Assembly (NCBI GenBank): GCA_016198685.1 | Contig: JACQID010000008.1 | Span: 1 to 64,000 of the forward strand | Length of the DNA stretch: 64,000 bases | Source of the DNA: Candidatus Aenigmatarchaeota archaeon | GTDB lineage: Archaea > Aenigmatarchaeota > Aenigmatarchaeia > GW2011-AR5 | Direction of reading: 5' to 3' | In this document: positions 52,521 to 60,619 of the stretch, one piece after another | Layout of the letters: each line of letters opens with the position of its first letter | Numbering within the stretch: position 1 is the first letter of the stretch | Made by a program: the position numbers and the translations under genes | The notes under the pieces: model-generated | Database searches by the model: none | Told to the model about the DNA's origin: nothing | What the model saw: the letters and a program-made list of their open reading frames with translations, nothing else

Positions 52521-52617
52521 ATAAATTCTTTCTTTTTCTTTTTTTGATTCTCAGAAGTGTAATTTTTTATAAAAAATCAAGTAGCCTTCTCGACTTCTAT
52601 TCTCAAGCTTGACGGAT

Positions 52618-53085
52618 TTAACCGTGATAATCTGTAGTCTCGCTCTTGAACTTGAGATCCTGCCAGCCCGCGGAAAGCTTCTTGCACATATGCTTCACTT
52701 CCTTTTTCATGTCGTTGTTCCAGAACTGCCATGTCTCACGTATCCATTCGGCAACGTCTTCTTCCTCGGGATCCATCAGGAGCATATTATTTTTCCATTT
52801 GAGAACCTGCAGCCTCTTATAGAGCTCAAAGAGCTTCTGCTTCTCTTCTTTCGTTATCATGTGCTGTTCATAGAAGCCGGAGAGCGAATCAACATCGCCT
52901 ATCATGGGTTCTATCATTCTTTCAGTGAAGGAGAAGACTCGGTTGGAGATTTCTGATCTGATCTGTTCAAATATTTCTCCTTCCTCTTCTATTTCAAAGT
53001 TGAAAGTTTCTTTTAATTCGGTCAGGTGCGGCAGGCTGAACTTGGTTTGGAATTTTTTATACTTCTCCAGAACGTCGGGTTGCAT
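52618..53085 (-). CDS. Hypothetical helical protein, 155 aa
   Basis: I do not recognise the family. It is soluble, acidic and almost wholly helical, with several Trp residues and one Cys (HMCKKL). Its TATA box (ATTTATATAG, about 28 bp before the ATG) is embedded in the palindrome at 53099-53127, so its expression is probably regulated. Confidence 0.6.
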   Translation of the reverse strand: MQPDVLEKYKKFQTKFSLPHLTELKETFNFEIEEEGEIFEQIRSEISNRVFSFTERMIEPMIGDVDSLSGFYEQHMITKEEKQKLFELYKRLQVLKWKNNMLLMDPEEEDVAEWIRETWQFWNNDMKKEVKHMCKKLSAGWQDLKFKSETTDYHG

Positions 53086-53098
53086 CGTATAATAAATC

Positions 53099-53127
53099 TG
53101 GCAAACTATATAAATTATAGTTAGCCA
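53099..53127. promoter_or_regulatory. 12-bp inverted repeat over a TATA box
   Basis: TGGCAAACTATA and TATAGTTAGCCA, with one mismatch and a 5-bp spacer, straddle the TATA box of the minus-strand gene at 52618-53085. A further half-site, GGCTAACTGTA, lies at 53151-53161 toward the UMP kinase gene. This is the layout of a repressor operator with an extra half-site. Confidence 0.6.
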
Positions 53128-53229
53128 AGTTAAGCGGGAATATTAGACTCGGCTAACTGTATGTGACGAAGTTCTATGATTATGTATTAAAATTATCTTG
53201 GCCAGCTATATTCTGCGGATGTGGAATGC

Positions 53230-53889
53230 ATGAAGGTTGTAATAAAGATTGGAGGATCGGTTGCAATAAACGAAATGGGAATTAATTCCCACTATTTTTC
53301 TCAGATGCTTCCAATCCTAAAGATGATCGAGAAGGGCAATGAGGTCTCCCTATGCATAGGCGGAGGGCGCATAGTGAGAAATTATTTCGCGTCTGCGCGC
53401 GCCCTTGGCATGACAGAAAGAGAAATGGAACTTATAGGCATAGATATGATCAAGGCGCATGTCCGTTTCCTTGCATTTCTCACTAAAAAGACACCGATTT
53501 TTTCACGTGAAGAGATAAAAGCCAAGAATATGGTGATAGGAGGTCTTGAACCAGGAAAAAGCACTGACCATAGTGCTGCGCTCCTCGCTTCAATCATAAA
53601 AGCGGATATGTTTGTGAAGATGACGAACGTTGCAGGCATATATGACAAAGATCCTGCAACGCATGAAGGAGCAAAACTGATAGAATGCATGTCATTTTCG
53701 CAGCTTAAGGGCTATGCCAGCAGCGGAACTCCCGGTAATTACGGCATCCTGGACGCGGCGGCTATAGAAATAATAGTCAGAGAAAAAATAACCACCGTTA
53801 TAATGGACGGAAGAACGCCGGAAAACCTTGCCAAGGCGCTGTCGTTGCAGACAGGAACGATCATCAAAGAAACATTACAAGGAAAATAA
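53230..53889 (+). CDS. pyrH: Uridylate kinase, archaeal type
   Basis: It phosphorylates UMP to UDP. Amino-acid-kinase fold: KVVIKIGGSVAINEMG, CIGGGRIVRNYF, then STDHSAALLASIIKADMFVK, then MTNVAGIYDKDP and GNYGILDAAAIEIIV. Length is 219 aa from ATG 53230; a GTG lies three codons earlier. Isopentenyl phosphate kinase shares this fold, but the TDHSAALLA and nucleotide motifs fit UMP kinase better. Confidence 0.9.
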   Translation: MKVVIKIGGSVAINEMGINSHYFSQMLPILKMIEKGNEVSLCIGGGRIVRNYFASARALGMTEREMELIGIDMIKAHVRFLAFLTKKTPIFSREEIKAKNMVIGGLEPGKSTDHSAALLASIIKADMFVKMTNVAGIYDKDPATHEGAKLIECMSFSQLKGYASSGTPGNYGILDAAAIEIIVREKITTVIMDGRTPENLAKALSLQTGTIIKETLQGK

Positions 53890-53944
53890 TGAATAGGAAT
53901 AACCCGAGTATTGTTCCAACCGCATCTTCTATTGTGAGCTTCAT
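53864..53944 (-). CDS. Possible single-helix membrane microprotein, 26 aa
   Basis: MKLTIEDAVGTILGLFLFII then FLVMFL: a short acidic amphipathic start followed by one membrane helix. AGTTTTATAAGG about 30 bp upstream is a good TATA box. Its end overlaps pyrH by 26 bp, tail to tail. Similar one-helix peptides are seen in other archaea, but I cannot name a family. Confidence 0.45.
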   Translation of the reverse strand: MKLTIEDAVGTILGLFLFIIFLVMFL

Positions 53945-54159
53945 AAAGTAGATATGGGATGGCCACCTTATAAAACTTTCTAGTCCTTATTACGGCCGAT
54001 GAATGCAACTTTTGCCCTGCAGGAATTATACGGCTAAATACTTATGTTCAATCCTATAATTATACTCAAAGATGCAATTTACGGAAATTAATGCGGCTTT
54101 GTATATGCAAAGGACGCCATTAAATGCCCGATTATCAATATCCTTCAGTATAATTGCAA

Positions 54160-54257
54160 GGGCTCGTGGTCTAGCGGCTATTTTCCGAAAACGGAAAAAC
54201 GCAAATGACGCAACCTTCACATGGTTGAGGCCGGCGGTTCAAATCCGCCCGGGCCCA
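54160..54257 (+). tRNA. tRNA-Val(CAC) with a D-loop intron
   Basis: Acceptor GGGCTCG/CGGGCCC (one T-G), anticodon arm CAACC-TTCACAT-GGTTG with anticodon CAC, T arm GGCGG-TTCAAAT-CCGCC. The D-loop is expanded by 25 nt. No encoded CCA. The mvaD ATG is 11 bp downstream of the tRNA end, so they must share a transcript. Confidence 0.92.
54180..54204 (+). other. tRNA-Val D-loop intron, 25 nt
   Basis: BHB with central helix GCGG/ACGC (three pairs plus terminal G-A), 5' bulge CT|A, 3' bulge AA|A, and a 7-bp inner hairpin TTTTCCG/CGGAAAA with loop AAAA. The spliced D-loop reads AGCGGCTAT. Same design as the tRNA-Gln intron. Confidence 0.75.
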
Positions 54258-54268
54258 TTGGTGATGGA

Positions 54269-55252
54269 ATGAAAGCTACAGCAAAGGCGAATGCAAATAT
54301 AGCTCTGATAAAATATTGGGGCAAACGTGACGAAGCGTTGATATTGCCGTATAATTCATCAATATCAATGACTTGCGATGCCATGGAAACCATTACTACA
54401 GTAGAATTCTCGGAAAATTACGACACAGATACGGCAATCATAAATGATGAGGAGCTGTCCTCGGATCAGAAGCGTGTCTATGACCATATAGGCATGATTA
54501 GAAAAATGGCAGGAATAAAGGAAAAAGCAAAGATAGTTTCCGAAAGCAATTTTCCACTTGCTGCGGGATTGGCTTCTTCTGCCTCCGGTTTTGCAGCTCT
54601 TACCGTTGCGGCCGTCGCCGCCGCGGGGTTGAAACTCCCGGAAAAAGAACTGTCCATTATCGCTCGGCAAGGCTCCGGCTCCGCTTGCCGCTCCATACTC
54701 GGAGGTTTTGTTGAATGGAAGAAAGGCAGCAAGTCCTCGGATTCATATGCCGAACAGATAGCAGGCAAGGATTATTGGAAGGATTTCAGGATGATAGCTA
54801 CCATAGTCAAGGAAGGGAGGAAAGCGATTTCATCCCGTTCCGGTATGTCGCAGACAGTGAAGAACTCGCCCTATTACAGCGGCTGGCTCTCTTCGATAGA
54901 GGAAGATCTAAACAGGATGAGAGAAGCGATACGCTCACGAGATTTCGCATCTGCAGGCAGCATTGCAGAGTACAATGCTCTAAAAATGCATTGCACCATG
55001 ATGACATCCAAGCCGCCCATCATGTATTGGAAGCCTGCAACTGTTGAAATAATGAACGCGGTGATGGCATGGCGAGAGGATTTGGAATCATATTTCACAA
55101 TGGATGCGGGTCCTAACGTTAAAGTCATGTGCATGAAGAAAGATGAAAAAGAGCTATGTCAGAGGCTCTCAGAATTGGAGGGAGTTGTAAAGACAATATC
55201 CTGCGCCCCAGGAAGCGGCGCGGCTCTTAGTCAAAAGCATTTGTTTGATTGA
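54269..55252 (+). CDS. mvaD: Diphosphomevalonate decarboxylase
   Basis: It converts mevalonate diphosphate to isopentenyl diphosphate. GHMP-kinase fold with the family strings NIALIKYWGKRDE, LPYNSSISMT, SGSACRSILGGFVEW and the catalytic Asp in TMDAGPNVKVM. Length is 327 aa. The start is the ATG at 54269 (GGTGATGG just before it); an upstream in-frame start would lie in the tRNA. The related phosphomevalonate decarboxylase of haloarchaea cannot be fully excluded, but a PMK gene nearby favours this call. Confidence 0.9.
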   Translation: MKATAKANANIALIKYWGKRDEALILPYNSSISMTCDAMETITTVEFSENYDTDTAIINDEELSSDQKRVYDHIGMIRKMAGIKEKAKIVSESNFPLAAGLASSASGFAALTVAAVAAAGLKLPEKELSIIARQGSGSACRSILGGFVEWKKGSKSSDSYAEQIAGKDYWKDFRMIATIVKEGRKAISSRSGMSQTVKNSPYYSGWLSSIEEDLNRMREAIRSRDFASAGSIAEYNALKMHCTMMTSKPPIMYWKPATVEIMNAVMAWREDLESYFTMDAGPNVKVMCMKKDEKELCQRLSELEGVVKTISCAPGSGAALSQKHLFD

Positions 55253-55253
55253 T

Positions 55254-55646
55254 ATGATTCTGCATGATACGGCTTCGATAGTAGTTGAGAAAGAAAATAA
55301 AGTCCTTCTCGTGAAGCGAGCTACGCGCCCTGAAAAGGGTTATTGGACAGTGCCTGGCGGGCACGTGGATGCGGGTGAGACGTTCAGGCAAGCTGCACAG
55401 CGCGAGGCCATAGAAGAAGTAGGCGGTGTCACTATTGAGGGTTCGCAGATGATGTCTTTTATCCATGATGCAGACATATGCCACAGGCACAAGGCGCATG
55501 TATTCCGGGGAAACGTCACAGGCAAAATTATTGCAGGAAGCGATGCCGCCGATTTTGGCTGGTTTTCTTTGAATGAAATGAAGAAAATGGACATAACGCA
55601 TTATACCAAAAAAATTCTGAATAAGCTTTGTGAGGAAAAAGCATGA
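55254..55646 (+). CDS. Nudix hydrolase
   Basis: The full Nudix box is present: GGHVDAGETFRQAAQREAIE then EVGG, with the metal-binding Glu residues. Length is 130 aa. The ATG lies 1 bp after the mvaD TGA and its stop overlaps the mevalonate kinase ATG, so it is firmly in that operon. Nudix enzymes hydrolyse nucleoside or other diphosphates; location suggests a prenyl or mevalonate diphosphate, which is an inference. An ordinary nucleotide-cleaning enzyme is the alternative. Confidence 0.9.
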   Translation: MILHDTASIVVEKENKVLLVKRATRPEKGYWTVPGGHVDAGETFRQAAQREAIEEVGGVTIEGSQMMSFIHDADICHRHKAHVFRGNVTGKIIAGSDAADFGWFSLNEMKKMDITHYTKKILNKLCEEKA

Positions 55647-56650
55647 ATGTTTCCGCGCCGGGCAAGATAATAATAATCGGGGAGCATGCTGTCGTCTATG
55701 GCAAGCCTGCCATAATAGCTGCGGTTAACAAGCGCTGTAATGTTGCGATCAAGAAAGCTAAGACCATAACGGTTAGCTCGCCTCTGATAAAAGCCGTCTT
55801 GAATTTTTCAGCACCAGAAGCCATTGAACGTTCCGAAAAAGCTGATGCTCTCTGGAAAAAATGCGCTGAAGCGAAGGACTTCAGTGCGCTCTTTGCAGCT
55901 ACGAAGAATAACGGCGATGCCCTGAAGGCAGGAATAGGCAAGATACTGCGTGAATTCAGGATAGATGGCGGAGCGGATATTAAGATAGATTCCGATATAC
56001 CTATAGGTTACGGGATGGGGTCTTCTGCCGCTCTGGCCGTTTCTTTGACTAAGGCCATTACATCGCTTTACGGAAAGAATGTTGCGCTTGAGGAGTTAAA
56101 CGCAGTTGCATACAAATTGGAACAATATTCCCACGGCACGCCTTCAGGAGGAGACAATACAGCTTCCTGCTTTGGTGGCGTCATGCGATACGTCAAAGAG
56201 CCTAAAACTATGGAGCGGTTGGATCTAGGCAAACTCGAGAACTTTATTCTTATTTACTGCGCGCCGCCAATGAAAACTACAGGAGAACTTGTCCAGAGCG
56301 TACGCAATCTTGACGCTGCGTTTAGGGCGGAAAGGGTGGATGCGCTTGGATTGCTGGCAGAACGCATGCTCGGCGCTTTGCGCAAGAGAGATCATGCGGA
56401 AATAAAACATATAATCAACGAGGCGCAGAAAAATCTTCAGGAACTCGGCGTTTCTACACCTGAAATAGACAAAGTCTGCAAGAGAGTGGAAAAAACAGGC
56501 GGAGCCGCCAAACTCTGCGGAGCCGGTGGCGGCGGCGTTGTGATGTGCTATCATGAAGACGCTGCCAAGCTCGAGGCTGCCGTGCGCGCTGGGGGTTACG
56601 AGCCGCAGCATGTACAGCTCGGAGCAGAAGGCGTCATGATAGATTCATAA
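55643..56650 (+). CDS. mvk: Mevalonate kinase
   Basis: GHMP kinase phosphorylating mevalonate. Motif 1 APGKIIIIGEHAVVYGKPAI, motif 2 DIPIGYGMGSSAALAV, then HGTPSGGDNTASCFGGVM, and motif 3 KLCGAGGGGVVM. Length is 335 aa. It overlaps the Nudix stop by ATGA, forming the operon mvaD-nudix-mvk. Its end overlaps the convergent ppsA gene by 6 bp. Confidence 0.94.
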   Translation: MNVSAPGKIIIIGEHAVVYGKPAIIAAVNKRCNVAIKKAKTITVSSPLIKAVLNFSAPEAIERSEKADALWKKCAEAKDFSALFAATKNNGDALKAGIGKILREFRIDGGADIKIDSDIPIGYGMGSSAALAVSLTKAITSLYGKNVALEELNAVAYKLEQYSHGTPSGGDNTASCFGGVMRYVKEPKTMERLDLGKLENFILIYCAPPMKTTGELVQSVRNLDAAFRAERVDALGLLAERMLGALRKRDHAEIKHIINEAQKNLQELGVSTPEIDKVCKRVEKTGGAAKLCGAGGGGVVMCYHEDAAKLEAAVRAGGYEPQHVQLGAEGVMIDS

Positions 56651-58858
56651 CGATTTTTCGGCTTGGGCGACTATATGCCTTATTTTATCGACTGCATCTG
56701 CATTGACTGATATGCTGGTCGTTCCCCATTGCACGAGTTTCTTCGCAAGATCCGGATAATAACTCGGCGCTTGGCCGCATATCGAGCAGGTCACGCCGTT
56801 CTTTGCGCAGGCCTTCACGACTCTTTCAATGCACCACAGTACAGCAGGATCAAGCTCATTGAACCATCTTTCAGCCAGCATTGCGGAGTCTCTGTCTACG
56901 CCCAATGTAAGCTGCGTAAGGTCATTGCTGCCTATTGAAACTCCGTCTATCCCTTCGCGTATGAAGTCCTCAATCAATATCGCGGTTGATGGAACTTCCA
57001 CCATTATCCAGAGCTTGAATTTCGGGTAATCGTAGAGCCCTGCTGTCTTTATCGTATTTTTTATTTCTCTGAGTTCCCAGGCGCTTCTGATGAATGGTAT
57101 CATCAGGCATATATTGTCAAGGCCTTCTTCGTACGCTTTTTTTATCGCAGCAAGCTCGAGCCTGAATTCCTGGGGTTCCACGATGTAGCGGGAAGCGCCT
57201 CTCCATCCTATCATGGGATTATTTTCCACAGGCTCCCTTTCTCCGCCCTCTAGATTGCTGTATTCATTGGTCTTGAAATCAAGCGAGCGGTATACTACAG
57301 GGCGCGGATAAAATGCTTTTCCCACGCGTGCCACGCCTTCGTATATCTTTTCAACAAATTCATTTTCCCTGCCTTCGGCTATCAGGAATCCCGGATGCTT
57401 TCCCACATTGGCGGCTATGAACTCCGCTCTCATCAGGCCTATGCCGTCGCATGCAAGTTTTGAGTACCTTTCCGCCGCTTCCGGCTGGCCAAGGTTTACA
57501 TATATCTTTGTCCTTGTAGGAGCGAAGTCGTATTTCTCTTCACGTCTCTCTATCTTAACCGTTCCATTGTAAATCCGGCCTGTATATGCATCAAGCGTAG
57601 CTATTTGATTTTCTTTCAGAGCTAATGTCGCAGTCCCGGCCCCGACAACGCATGGTATGCCAAGCTCCCTGGATACTATAGCAGCGTGAGATGTCATTCC
57701 TCCTTCGTCTGTGATTATTCCCCCAGCTATCTTCATCGCAGGCACAAAATCCGGCGATGTCATCTTTGCAACCAGTATGTTTCCGGGACTGACTTTACCC
57801 ATATCCTTCGCATTTGCAAGTATCTTGACTGCGCCTGTTGCCGCACCCGGAGATGCAGGGAGCCCCTTGGCCAGGTATTCGATTTCCTCGGATACAGAGC
57901 TTGTCCCCCCTGTACGCACTGCTGTCACAGGTCTGGCTTGCAGAAGGAATATCGTACCGTTCTCGATTGACCATTCAAAATCCTGCGGCCGGCCGTAATG
58001 GGATTCCAGTCTTAAGGCCATGCGTGCGAGTTCTTCCACAGACTTTTGCGGAAGGCAGAGTATGTCCTGCCTTCCGCCTTCTATTACCGTTTCCTGCAGG
58101 CCTCCTGCGCTGTTTAATATCTTCATTCTTGTTTTTTTCCCGCTTCGCGTATCTATGATGTTCAGGGTTTTCTTGTCAATTATGTAGGTGTCAGGGGTTA
58201 TCTCTCCTGACACAACCGAATCTCCCTGCCCCCAAGCCGCTTCGATAACTATCCGATCCGTTTCTCCTGTTACCGGGTTTACGGTAAACCCTACTCCGGC
58301 TTGGGAAGAATCAAGCTGCTTCTGGACAACGACCGACATAAACACGTCACGGTCGCTTATGCCTTTCGCTTTTCTGTAAGAAATAGCCCGAGAGGTAAAG
58401 GCAGATGCCATGCATTTCTTTACGGCATCGAGCACGTTTCTTTCTCCGCTGACGTTCAGCAATGTAAGCTGTTGTCCCGCAAAGCTGGCATCTTCAAGAT
58501 CTTCTGTTGTAGCCGAGCTCCTTACTGCAACAGGCAAATCACGCGTTCCGTATTTTTCAGAAAGATCGCGATAAGATCCCGTTATTTCCTTTTCAATATG
58601 GTCAGGCATGCGTGATTCTTCTATCTGTCTGCGTACAGAGGCTGATGCTTCTTCGGATCGTGATATGTCATTATCCTCTCCGAGTAACGAAGAATAATCC
58701 ATGCCATTTAGAAAATGTTTGTAAGCTTCAGTCGTAACGGCAAATCCATGGGGCACAGGGAGACCGGCCCTGATGATCTCGCCAAGATTGGCGGCCTTGC
58801 CCCCGACAGAAAGAATATCATTTTTGGAAACATTTTCCAGCCCCCTTACAAATTCCAC
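56645..58858 (-). CDS. ppsA: Phosphoenolpyruvate synthase
   Basis: It makes PEP from pyruvate and ATP for gluconeogenesis. The N-terminal ATP-grasp has SVGGKAANLGEIIRAGLPVP and the swivelling phospho-His domain has GGMTSHAAIVSRELGIPCVV. The PEP-binding barrel carries catalytic Cys in CSICGQAPSYYPDL. Length is 737 aa, slightly short. The start is GTG, with GGGGTGGT 5 nt upstream. TATA-like CTATTTAAATAA lies about 60 bp upstream. Confidence 0.94.
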   Translation of the reverse strand: MEFVRGLENVSKNDILSVGGKAANLGEIIRAGLPVPHGFAVTTEAYKHFLNGMDYSSLLGEDNDISRSEEASASVRRQIEESRMPDHIEKEITGSYRDLSEKYGTRDLPVAVRSSATTEDLEDASFAGQQLTLLNVSGERNVLDAVKKCMASAFTSRAISYRKAKGISDRDVFMSVVVQKQLDSSQAGVGFTVNPVTGETDRIVIEAAWGQGDSVVSGEITPDTYIIDKKTLNIIDTRSGKKTRMKILNSAGGLQETVIEGGRQDILCLPQKSVEELARMALRLESHYGRPQDFEWSIENGTIFLLQARPVTAVRTGGTSSVSEEIEYLAKGLPASPGAATGAVKILANAKDMGKVSPGNILVAKMTSPDFVPAMKIAGGIITDEGGMTSHAAIVSRELGIPCVVGAGTATLALKENQIATLDAYTGRIYNGTVKIERREEKYDFAPTRTKIYVNLGQPEAAERYSKLACDGIGLMRAEFIAANVGKHPGFLIAEGRENEFVEKIYEGVARVGKAFYPRPVVYRSLDFKTNEYSNLEGGEREPVENNPMIGWRGASRYIVEPQEFRLELAAIKKAYEEGLDNICLMIPFIRSAWELREIKNTIKTAGLYDYPKFKLWIMVEVPSTAILIEDFIREGIDGVSIGSNDLTQLTLGVDRDSAMLAERWFNELDPAVLWCIERVVKACAKNGVTCSICGQAPSYYPDLAKKLVQWGTTSISVNADAVDKIRHIVAQAEKSL

Positions 58859-58990
58859 AATACCACCCCGTATTAACGCGCAAGCAATCGCGCCTGAATA
58901 TTATATGCCCCATTATTTAAATAGTTTCATACTTCTTCATACTTTTTCATTTGTTTCTATTTTAAAATATAGCAATGCAAAAAGCTACAC

Positions 58991-60064
58991 ATGACCCATG
59001 TTTCGGCGCCGGGCAAGCTGATGATAGCAGGAGAATGGTCGGTTCTTGAGCCAGGGAACCCTTGCATAGTTGCGGCAGTGGATAAGCGCGTTCACGCGGA
59101 AGTCAGAAAGAGCGCCGTGCTTACACTCGAGTTGAAAGATTTTGATATCAAGGCTTCCGGCTCGTTTGTCAATGGCAGGATTATATGGGATTCTGACGAT
59201 CCGAAACTCATTTTTGCCAAATCGTCTGCCGAAACCGTAGTCAAATATACCGGCAGAGAAGAGCCTTTCAGGCTGATAACTTATGGCTCTGCTGACATGG
59301 AAACCAAAGGAGCAAAACTCGGTTTCGGTTCGTCGTCTGCAGCGACCGTTGCCATGGTGGCTGCCATATTGGGTTATTTTTCCAAGAAAGAAAAATTCGA
59401 GACTACGGTCTTCCGGCTTTCCGCCATAGCTAGTTATAACGCGCAGGGCAAAATGGGATCGTGCTTCGATATAGCGGCTGCAGTATATGGCGGCGTGATA
59501 ACTTATGAAAGATTCGACCCGAAATGGCTAGAGGCGGAATTGCGTTCTTCGCAAATGCGGGATATGATCATTAAGAAATGGCCGGGTCTAAAAGTCAGGC
59601 GCTTGGGCATTCCGGGGAATCTGCAATTGCTCGTGGGCTACTCGGGAAAGGCAGCTTCTACGACTGAAATGATCCGGCAGATGAAAGAATTCAGGCAGGA
59701 GAACTCTGAAAATTACGCAAGAATCATGGGCGATATATCCGTAACAGTACAGTCCATGGTAAAGGCATGGGAAGCTTCTGATGCAGATGTTGTAATCTCA
59801 CTTGCCAACAGGAACGAAAAGTTGCTGCGGGAACTGACACGCCTTTCCAACATGCCAATAGAGACAAAAGAGCTTATGCGTCTCTCTGCGTTAGCCGAGG
59901 ATGAGGGGGCTGGCGGCAAGCTTTCCGGCGCAGGGGGCGGTGATTGCGCCATAGCTATCTGTTTCTCCGAGAAAACGGCTCAACAGGTCAAGAGTGCATG
60001 GGAATCTAACGGTTTTCGCATGGTCAATGTGAAGATAGACAAGCAAGGGATACGCGAAGAATAA
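58991..60064 (+). CDS. mvaK2: Phosphomevalonate kinase, bacterial (MvaK2) type
   Basis: It phosphorylates phosphomevalonate. The GHMP-kinase strings are of the Gram-positive MvaK2 kind: APGKLMIAGEWSVLEPGNPC, LGFGSSSAATVAMVAA, KMGSCFDIAAAVYGG, VGYSGKAASTTEMI and KLSGAGGGDCAIAI. Length is 357 aa. Start ATG is about 25 bp after TTTTAAAATATAG. Together with mvk and mvaD it completes the classical mevalonate route. Confidence 0.92.
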   Translation: MTHVSAPGKLMIAGEWSVLEPGNPCIVAAVDKRVHAEVRKSAVLTLELKDFDIKASGSFVNGRIIWDSDDPKLIFAKSSAETVVKYTGREEPFRLITYGSADMETKGAKLGFGSSSAATVAMVAAILGYFSKKEKFETTVFRLSAIASYNAQGKMGSCFDIAAAVYGGVITYERFDPKWLEAELRSSQMRDMIIKKWPGLKVRRLGIPGNLQLLVGYSGKAASTTEMIRQMKEFRQENSENYARIMGDISVTVQSMVKAWEASDADVVISLANRNEKLLRELTRLSNMPIETKELMRLSALAEDEGAGGKLSGAGGGDCAIAICFSEKTAQQVKSAWESNGFRMVNVKIDKQGIREE

Positions 60065-60094
60065 GTTTTTATCATTTCACCCCTATGGGATTGA

Positions 60095-60619
60095 ATGGAA
60101 AACGACACGCTCATTCTCGTGGATGAGAATGATAACGAGATAGGCAATGATAGTAAAATTAATTGTCATTATCGCGAACCTAAGCTTCATCGGGCATTCT
60201 CGGTTTTTATTTTCAATGGCAATGGCGACATGCTGATAACCCAACGAAGCGAGTCGAAAAAGACATGGCCGCTTCACTGGAGCAATGCCTGCTGCAGCCA
60301 TCCGCGGAAGGGTGAGATTACAGATGTTGCGGCCTTGCGCAGAACAAAGGAAGAGCTTGGCATAAGCTGCGCCCTGAAGTTTCTTTTTAAATTTCAATAT
60401 GCCGCCCGATACAGCGAGGAGTGGGGCGAGAAAGAACTCGATTGGGTTTATATCGGGATGCACGAAGGCCCGATCAATCCGGATCCCGGCGAGATAGCCG
60501 GCTGGAAGTTTATTTCTGTGCAAAAGCTACAGAATGATATTAAGAAAAATGCTGACAATTATACTCCATGGTTCAAACTTTGTGCTGAAAAAGTCATTGA
60601 GCGCATGAGAGGTCTCTGA
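60095..60619 (+). CDS. idi: Isopentenyl-diphosphate delta-isomerase, type I
   Basis: It isomerises IPP to DMAPP. Type I (Nudix-fold) signatures: active-site Cys in SNACCSHPRKGE, metal-binding Glu in WGEKELDWVYIG, and the closing YTPWFKL. Length is 174 aa. It follows PMK on the same strand with a 30-bp gap. Most archaea use the flavin-dependent type II enzyme instead. Confidence 0.94.
   Translation: MENDTLILVDENDNEIGNDSKINCHYREPKLHRAFSVFIFNGNGDMLITQRSESKKTWPLHWSNACCSHPRKGEITDVAALRRTKEELGISCALKFLFKFQYAARYSEEWGEKELDWVYIGMHEGPINPDPGEIAGWKFISVQKLQNDIKKNADNYTPWFKLCAEKVIERMRGL

Noticed and set aside
53230-53889. Isopentenyl phosphate kinase instead of UMP kinase
   Set aside because: Same fold and near the mevalonate genes, but TDHSAALLA and the closing motifs fit archaeal UMP kinase, and a classical pathway here does not need IPK.
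54072-54272. 66-codon plus-strand frame
   Set aside because: It runs through the tRNA-Val gene; the tRNA is certain.
58868-58882. Possible third copy of the dispersed repeat (CCGTATTAACGCG)
   Set aside because: Only about 13 bases resemble the core, without either inverted arm; likely chance.
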